Shown here piece by piece: positions 57,001 through 64,000 of a stretch of DNA of 64,000 nucleotides (the first letter of the stretch is position 1; every line of letters begins with the position of its first letter). The notes under the pieces are model-generated. The model was not told the DNA's origin, did not search any database, and was given only the letters and a program-made list of their open reading frames with translations. A program made the translations under genes and the position numbers. The stretch spans positions 9,109,501 to 9,173,500 of the forward strand of contig CAJFCV020000005.1 in NCBI GenBank assembly GCA_904066235.2, in the 5' to 3' direction. Origin of the DNA: Bursaphelenchus xylophilus. Taxonomy: Eukaryota; Nematoda; Chromadorea; Rhabditida; Aphelenchoididae.

Positions 57001-60000
57001 TTCAATCAAAAACAATTGACAATCCTCCATTCGATCACTTCAACCCTAAAAAATGCCGCTGTTGACCTGCAACTGGGCACTGATGTGGGATTTATCCTGA
57101 CGAGAGCGGGCAAAATTCACTACTGCGGGCATGGAGAGACCTTTGGATTGACGTATTCTCCTGATCAGTGGCTGGAAATTACGCTTGAAGAGTCGATAGT
57201 GTCATTTACACTTGATAGTCATGCGAATTGTTTGATAATGAGATCCGGATCTGGTTCGTTATATGCGATTGGAAGTCTGAGCAACATGTTCGAAGCAAAT
57301 CCGCAGAAAAACAGCAAAAAAGTGAGGAAAATCAGGATTCCAAATCGGTGAGCGACCTATTACAATGGCTAGAAATTCTTGATCTTACAATGAGGGACCT
57401 GATCCAGTGGCAAAAAAAGTATCATTTTGCATCCGGGAAGTATCAAAAATGTGGCAAAATGCCTCCCTCTCCAACTAAAAAAAATCTCCATTTTGAACTG
57501 AGCCCTTTCTCTCACAAAAAAAGTGGGTGCGCTTTTGAAATCGGAGTTTTTTCACTTGGAGAGGGAGGTATTTTGCTGCATTTTTGATACTTCCCGGATG
57601 CAAAATGATACGTTTTTGGCCAATGGATCAGGTCCGCCACTGCAACTTAAAAAGAATAAATAATGAATTCTCCGTATTTTAGTCGAAAATGCGTCAGCAT
57701 CAGCGGTTGCGGAGGTGCAATGGCATTTGCTTCGGACAACGGGCAATGCTTCCTTCATGGAAGACATATTGTCAATGCTCATTCGGACACAATCCATGCC
57801 AACTTCGGAATGGAAAACGTGGCTGTGGCCAGTGTTGGCCTTGGAAAGACTCATTTGGTCGTGATCAGTAAAAGCGGGCTGGTGTATACTTGCGGCCTGA
57901 ACAATTTGAATCAATGCGGGAGGACCGAAACCGCCTCTCCCGAGCTTCGTCCGCATCTGGAGAGTCCTCATCAATCCACGTCGAGCAATGTGAATTCCCC
58001 ATCTCACTCTCAATACTGCCCTCCAAATGCGCACACGTTTGTCAAGGATGTCGCTACTATCTGCCTCAAATGTGGCTGTTGTTCGGCGCGAGGCAAGAAT
58101 TGCCCGTACGGAGGGAAACAACAGAATCCGAACGTCCAAGGAACTCCGATTCGCCCGCCCATTCCTCGCGGATCTCCGTGTGCTTGTGGTGCGGGCGAAT
58201 CCGCTTGTTTGCGATGCGGAATCTGCCGACAATGCGGGCGACAAAAGGGGAAACAACCGGAAACCCCGTCCGAAGACACGCGCACCTCCAATCCAAGTAC
58301 GAGCGATGAGAACGACGATCAAATCGAGGATTTGCCCATGGAAAAACCCCGACCACAACTGTCAAGGCTCAGCGTCAACAACAGCGAAGCGATGGCTACG
58401 CCGGGAAGAGTTGTTTTGATGAAAAAATCGAACGATATCAAAGTTTCGTCCGTTTCCGTTGGCAATTATCATACAGTTTTGTTGTGCGCCGATCATCAAG
58501 TCTACACCTTTGGCTGCAATAACAATGGGCAACTGGGAACGGGCGATACAAGTCGCCGAACCCATCCCTTCAAAGTTCCGCTGCCTTTGAACGTCCAGAT
58601 TGTTCAAGCTGTCGCCGGCGCTAATCATTGTGTTCTGCGGACCATGAACGGAGAAGTAATCACTTTCGGCGCTCATCGGGCGGGTCAGTTGGGAAGAGAG
58701 TGCGAGAATCCGGAGGACCGCCAATGGTTCGCGAAGCCGGGATTTGTCCCGGAATTCGGTCCGCAAACCGGCAAAACAGCCAGCTGGGTTTCGGCCAAAG
58801 GAGATCGCACATTGATCCAAAGCCATCAAAGATTGTTCTCCCGGAACCAACTCGATGAATGTCAAATCATAGCCAACAAGAGTTGCTTGGCATTGATTCC
58901 GAATTGCGAGGACAGAGAGAGCTTCTGTGTGATGATTCCCACAAAAGGAGCCGAACGATTTTATCAATTTCAAATGCCGTTGAGACAAAATATAAGGTAA
59001 GTAGCCTCCTGTGTGCTACTTGGCTTGATAGAAAATCCATTCCTTTCAATGTAGACAAACTTATAACCTAATAAACCACCATTTCTAGCTGGTGTTTCAA
59101 CCCCATCTACGACATCCTTTGGAGTTTCGACGCGGAAAGAGTTTGTATTCAAGGCTTTACGGATGGACCCTCATTGGAGCTGCAGAACGTCGAAAAAGAG
59201 CCTCCATTCTTCTGCGAGGAGCGGAAACTCCTACAGTCTACGGAACTATGTATCCCCACTGACAATACGACAAAATTCAGCGACGAACAGTTGGCCATAT
59301 TCTTGATCTCCACCGTTTACGGGCTCAGCCTCAGCGCACTGGCAGCGATTCCTCAAGTCACGATTCTACAGAGCACCGATCTATCCACGACCCACGAGGA
59401 ACTGTCGAAAAACGTTGGAAATGCGAATTTTGTGCCCCCAAACCCGGTGGGCTGCAATGTCATCAATAGGTTCTTGACGTTGGGCGGGGGCTGGGGATAT
59501 TCAGTACATTGCCTGGAGGCTATTCAGTTCAAAGTAAGCGACTCAAAAACTACGTCTAGCAGCAAAGTCTTGATAACAGTTTTATGTACGTATTAAAAAT
59601 GGATTTACAGGTCAACAAAGACATCAATCTGTACGGCTTTGGTTTATACGGTGGTCATGGCGAGAACAGCGCAAAGATAAAGCTGTTTCGCAATGTAGGG
59701 AACACGGATCGAGACGAAAACAATGTAGAGTTAATCTCGGAGACCAACGAAGTCCTTTACGACTGTCCAATCAAAGAGACGGCTTTTATTGGATTCAGAA
59801 AACCGATTCTAGTCAATGCCGATGTCTGGTATGTGGCGTGGGTGCAAATACAGTAAGTTTAAAATCTCCAAACAATATGATTGCCTGTTCAGAGGACCAA
59901 GTTCGGACTGCGGCGCAGAAGGCCAGCCCATCGTCCGAGGAGACTCTGACGTCGAGTTTGAATTCCGAAATTCCGGATATTCGAATAATGGGACAGACGT

Positions 60001-63000
60001 GGAAGGCGGCCAAATTCCGGAGATTTATTACAAGCCCTATCAAATGAGTTCGGACAAACAACGGTCTTACACTCAACCCTCAACGTCCTATTCATCACCT
60101 CAGCATGAACATGACGCCTCGATCTTCGAATCGGTAGCGCTAAGTGCCCAGACCGTTTTTTCGATCACTGCGGATACCATGAAGAATTTATTCAAGGTCT
60201 TGGAATGGGGAATGCATGGTTCGTTCCAATGTCGAGACTATGAAAAGATGCAAGACGATACGACGGCGCAAAAGCAGGAGCAAGCTGCTTTTGTAACGAT
60301 AATTACAATGAGAATCATACGGTAAGACATTTGTATTTGTTTAGTGAAGTATACGCTTAATATTTCGATAGTCTTAATGCAGACACAAGGTAAATGGAGC
60401 TCAAATACAACATGCATTTCGATCACTAACGTGATTTACTTTCAGAATCTATCTCGGCGTTATTTTCCCTCAACGACGCGCTGACTACGATTCCCAACGA
60501 CCTCATGCGTCTTCAGAATGCGTCTACGAATTCAAACGCCTGCTCGACGAACTGTTTCGGACCGCTGACGAAAGGCTCTTCGTTGAAGATCGAATTGGCA
60601 GTTTGGTGGTGGAAGAGGCTGTCGACATGTTCGTATCCTGTAGCTATCTCCTTACACCATCACCCGAGATCTTGTCTATCAGATTAAGTTCCATGATCAC
60701 TAAAGGAATCAATAATTGGCAGCTCTTATCCACGTTGAAAGCGTTTTGCCGACTTGAAGAGGTAAGTCAGCGCGTTAAAATTTTTGAAATCAAAAATCCT
60801 CTTCGCTATGATAATGTCAAATTTCAGTTTGTTTTGCCGATCATGGGCATACGCCGACAAGAACTTGCCCTCAATGACATTCTCCAGAATCTCATCGACT
60901 ATTACACGCAAAAGGACGGTCTTTTATTCCAGCCATTAGACTCGGAGAAGATGATTACCTTTCTTTTTCATCTTTCATTCGCTTCGGTCGACATTCGAAG
61001 CAGCGATTTACTGGGTGACCGACTTAAAACTTCAGCTCAAACATTACTGGTCATCATCGCAAAACAGTTGGTAAATAGCCAGCTAAACTTGAAGACGAAC
61101 ACTTCAATCTATCAGACGCCTCGACGATTCCGTCAAACGGTTTGTCAGCCGAATTGGGAGACCGGAAACGACGCTGCGGATTCGATTGCGCTCAAAGTTG
61201 ATTGCCATGGGATTCAGTTGCAAGGGATTGGAATGTACCCCTCATCACCAAAGAGCCAAAGGAAGGTCACTTACGACATTGAGGTCTTGGAAGCGAAAGG
61301 GGATTCGGAAAGGGACGGCTGGATCTCTTTGGCCAGATGCAACGGTGTAGCGCATGAAGAGAGCACCGCAGAAGGAAATGAATGCGTCCTGATCAGATTA
61401 AACAAACCGATCCCACTCAAGCCCAACGTTGCTTACGCCGTCAAAGCGCTCATCGACGCTGGGAAGACCTTTTTCGGGGAGGCTGGAATCTCCGTTGTGA
61501 AGCTGCAGCGGCACGGACGAATGACTTTTCTGCCATCTTCCTTTAGCAAAAATGGGACTACAGTATCCCGCGGACAACTTCCTTTCTTCCTGTACAGTAT
61601 CGAAAACAGCAACGAAGCCAATTTCAATACCAAAACGAGCGTCAGCAAAGAAGCGAATCGCCTCTTCTTGCTGATTATTCGATTGCTCTCATCAAAGCTG
61701 AGTATCCAACTCAGTTCAGCGGTAAAAGACAGTTTCCCAACGGCAAAGATGTGCTCACAACTGGTGGTTTATGCTACGGTTTATATGGAGGCGAATCCAA
61801 GCCGGGCGTATCATGTTATCGCTGCGTTTGATCAAGTTTTACCGTTGATTTCAGCGGCCAATGCCGACTTTGATGACGAGAAAGGCTCGTCAAGTACAAG
61901 TTTCAATCAAATCAAGAGCGATGGAGAAGAGTAAGTCAAAAATACCGAGCCTTCAGAGCTTCAAAAGTCTATATTTTGATTGATACCTCTCGTTTCAGCC
62001 CGGCCAAGTCGCTGATTAAACGAAAAGGATTTGTTCAAGCTGTTGTGGAGAGCGCGCATCCCTACAAAACAAACGATTTTACGACTCATTTTGTGTCATT
62101 TGATCCAACAACCGAATTCGTTTGTGTCCGTTTTCATGAAGCCTGTCAAACCGCTCATCCTGGGGATTCTCTGTGGGTCTATGGCGTAGCCGGAGACCGG
62201 CCAACGAACGCATTTTACGCCGTGGGGAGGTACTCGGTGAATCGAGAATGGCCAGAGGGCGTATTGGTGATCCCCGGCAATAACGTGTGGTTTGTGTTTG
62301 AGTCCGGCCCGGAAAGCGAAGAACGAAATAATGCTGCGGTAAATTATGACTTTTCTAATTAGATCAAAAATTTTTAGAGGTACGGATTCCGCTGTACCGT
62401 GGAAGGAATCACTTCGCTTAGAGCCAAGGGATCAACGACTTTGTCAAACCTGGAGACCGAATTTGCCTGGCTTTGCTCAAAAGCTTGCAACATAATGGTT
62501 CAATCGACCAATCGGCCAAATCGACCATCATCGGCGAGAGATTGCTACGAAGTCATCCAAAAGCACGGAGTTTTGCTTCAGAAGGGCCTGAATCTTGATC
62601 ATGTTCCAAATGTCGCCGAATTGGCAAGGGATTCGTTCCCATCATTGAGGAAATCAGACGATCTCCAGTTTCTTGCCGATTTCATCTCAGCTTCGCCCGA
62701 CACCCTTGGCGGTTTACTGGCAACGGCATTGGTTACCGACTCGTACATTGATGTGGCTAAATGCAAAGTCGAAGTCGAGCCGTTAGTTGGATTCGTCACC
62801 AATCAGCCAATACGATTGAGTTTGGTGCCTTTAACCCAATACGGGGAGGTGTGCTTGAAGAACGATCTCCAAGTTCAATTTACAGTCAAGAAAGGCGCTA
62901 CTGAAAGTAGTCCGGTCAGAGCAAAGGATGGAGAGTCCGGGAGAATTTTCAAAACCCTGACCGTCTTCAAGGATATGTTTAAAGTTGGCTCAAAAAGCGG

Positions 63001-64000
63001 TGACGATTCGAAGAACGAGTATTACGAGAAGATTCGACAACTTCAGCTGGAAGAGCCATTCCGCCCAGCAATCGTCAACAACAATCGATTTATGTCCATC
63101 GGATGCAATCCCAAGCTCGCTGACTATTCTTTCGAGGAGCTAAGATGGGCATACGAACTGGGTAGCACAACAACAGAGACGTTGAAGGTGGACTACAGCT
63201 CTTCCGGAGGTTATCAAGTACAATGGACGCCATTAACTCCGGGTCGTTATCATGTCGAGGCCTCCATTGATGGCTTCGACATTTCCTCGCGGTCCGACTT
63301 CAACATTAAGCTGCCGACAATGGACGTTCCGCAACCTGTCTCTGAAGTCCCTCCCACGCCGAGACATCGGCCAAAACCCGTGGATCCGGCGAATATTCTC
63401 CCCTTATCCAAAGCAACTTGTCCTGCAGTCAGTGGATATGCCGGAGTGAGGATTCGAAGCCATCCGACATTGAATGCCCAGCAGATCGGAGCTATTCCGA
63501 GAGGAGCCACGATATCGTATGTGGAAACGCTACGAAATACGGATGGTATGTGGCTTCGTCTCTCGGATGATGTGAAAGCGTTATATTGCGAGAGGAAGAG
63601 TTCGAATCAAGCATGGAGTTTGCAGTACAACAACCATCTAAAGATCGAGCACTTGACGCTAAACCATTTCAATGGCAATGTTGAGAGCGGGCCTGTAACA
63701 ACGACACGATCGACCGTCAGAAGCGCTGGAAATGTAAGCAGGTTACATTGCGTTTGAGATTCCATTTCCATTCTAACTTTCGTATTTCAGAAGCCCCGAT
63801 CAAGCGATAGCACTCCTCTAAACACAGAAGACAATCCAATGCGCCCATTGACAGTTGAGTGTTTTAGAGCAGCATTTGCAGCCTTTGCTTGGCATGAACG
63901 CCTAGTCCAACAGCTGATTGAATGTGCTAACAACGTGGCCGATATGGGAGAGAACCCCCGAGAACTGCTTGCGAAAATGCAATCATCACAACTTGAAGGC
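54077..64000 (+). CDS. rpm-1: RPM-1/Highwire/MYCBP2 (PHR) E3 ubiquitin ligase, N-terminal two thirds
   Basis: Exons 54077-54365, 54605-54882, 54958-55165, 55235-55463, 56129-56588, 56905-57347, 57683-58996, 59089-59533, 59611-59852, 59893-60321, 60446-60761, 60828-61930, 61999-62338, 62378-63733 and 63791 onward join in frame to about 2,554 residues; the gene continues past the window. Order: N-terminal helical region; RCC1-like repeats (about 490-1050; e.g. VYTFGCNNNGQLGTGD) interrupted by the family's Cys-rich insert (YCPP ... CLKCGCC ... CACGAGESACLRCGICRQCG); first PHR domain (about 1180-1310, GCNVINRF, LYGFGLYGG); second PHR domain (about 1640-1790, ADSIALKVDCHGIQLQGIGM); and a filamin-like repeat in the penultimate visible exon (about 2250-2350). 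The RING catalytic end is outside. RPM-1 restrains synapse and axon growth by ubiquitinating DLK-type kinases. Introns 4, 5 and 6 each contain a palindromic MITE. Confidence 0.95.
55677..55930. mobile_element. Palindromic MITE, CAGTG family, in rpm-1 intron 4
   Basis: Starts at TA (55675-55676) with CAGTGACGGACCTGATCCAG; ends GGATTAAGTCCCCCATTG followed by TA. The shared core is GCATCCCGGAAGCATC and complement. A short extra hairpin (TAGCATCTTT / AAAGATGCTA) abuts it at about 55651. Confidence 0.8.
56659..56885. mobile_element. Palindromic MITE, CAGTG family, in rpm-1 intron 5
   Basis: TA then CAGTGGGGGACCTGATCCAG; ends CTCGGGTCCTTCACTG then TA. Core GCATCCGGGAAGTATC and complement. Confidence 0.8.
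57388..57642. mobile_element. Palindromic MITE, CAGTG family, in rpm-1 intron 6
   Basis: TA then CAATGAGGGACCTGATCCAG; ends GGATCAGGTCCGCCACTG. Core GCATCCGGGAAGTATC and complement; the two arms are very similar, suggesting a fairly young copy. Confidence 0.8.

Overview
This is a nuclear genome window from a nematode. The evidence is the gene set (a PHR ubiquitin ligase of the RPM-1 type, a GUR/EGL-47-like receptor, an ShKT-domain secreted protein, secreted papain-like and pepsin-like proteins), many very small GT-AG introns (35-43 bp, e.g. 795-830, 5514-5548, 43640-43678), and splice acceptors lying just upstream of several start codons, as in spliced-leader trans-splicing. The genus cannot be fixed from the sequence. 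A NELF-A homologue, a family that Caenorhabditis elegans is reported to lack, argues against a close Caenorhabditis relative.

Layout. Positions 1-9,898: a secreted-protease cluster, with the 5' tip of a divergent secreted-protein gene (minus strand, off the left edge), a papain-family cysteine protease (472-1790), two Tc1/mariner-like non-autonomous elements placed end to end (1938-4647), and two tandem aspartic-protease-like genes (5090-7941 and 8584-9898). Both of the latter have lost the DTG active-site motif in both lobes. 9,899-18,990: a repeat-rich desert with a third TA-flanked element, a tRNA-like inverted repeat and an 81-bp near-perfect palindrome. 18,994-20,494: zinc alcohol dehydrogenase with a presequence-like N-terminus. 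20,495-30,304: a second desert with three copies of one repeat family, a telomere-like tract, an array of CACAGTG palindromes and a tRNA-like sequence. 30,308-33,428: gustatory-receptor-like membrane protein. 34,057-37,533 (minus): pyruvate dehydrogenase E2. 37,534-43,417: palindromic MITEs and a TIR element. 43,418-46,249: NELF-A, followed by a gene whose N-terminus resembles the conserved C-terminal motif of NELF-A. 46,578-47,091 (minus): small secreted ShKT protein. 47,940-51,164 (minus): EHD-type dynamin-like ATPase lacking the EH domain. 54,077-64,000: the first 2,554 residues or so of an rpm-1/PHR E3 ligase, continuing past the right edge.

The genes do not form one pathway. The left 10 kb is functionally coherent (secreted hydrolases and hydrolase-like proteins, probably gut or secretory). 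The rest are housekeeping or neuronal genes (mitochondrial metabolism, pausing of RNA polymerase II, membrane remodelling, synapse regulation). Two promoter styles are visible: the cysteine protease, the second aspartic-protease-like gene, the ShKT gene and the edge gene have TATA boxes close to the ATG, while the ADH, receptor, PDH-E2, NELF-A and rpm-1 genes and the 45.7-kb gene have a splice acceptor 1-36 bases before the ATG. All exon models here were joined by eye from GT-AG sites and reading-frame continuity and have not been tested against RNA.
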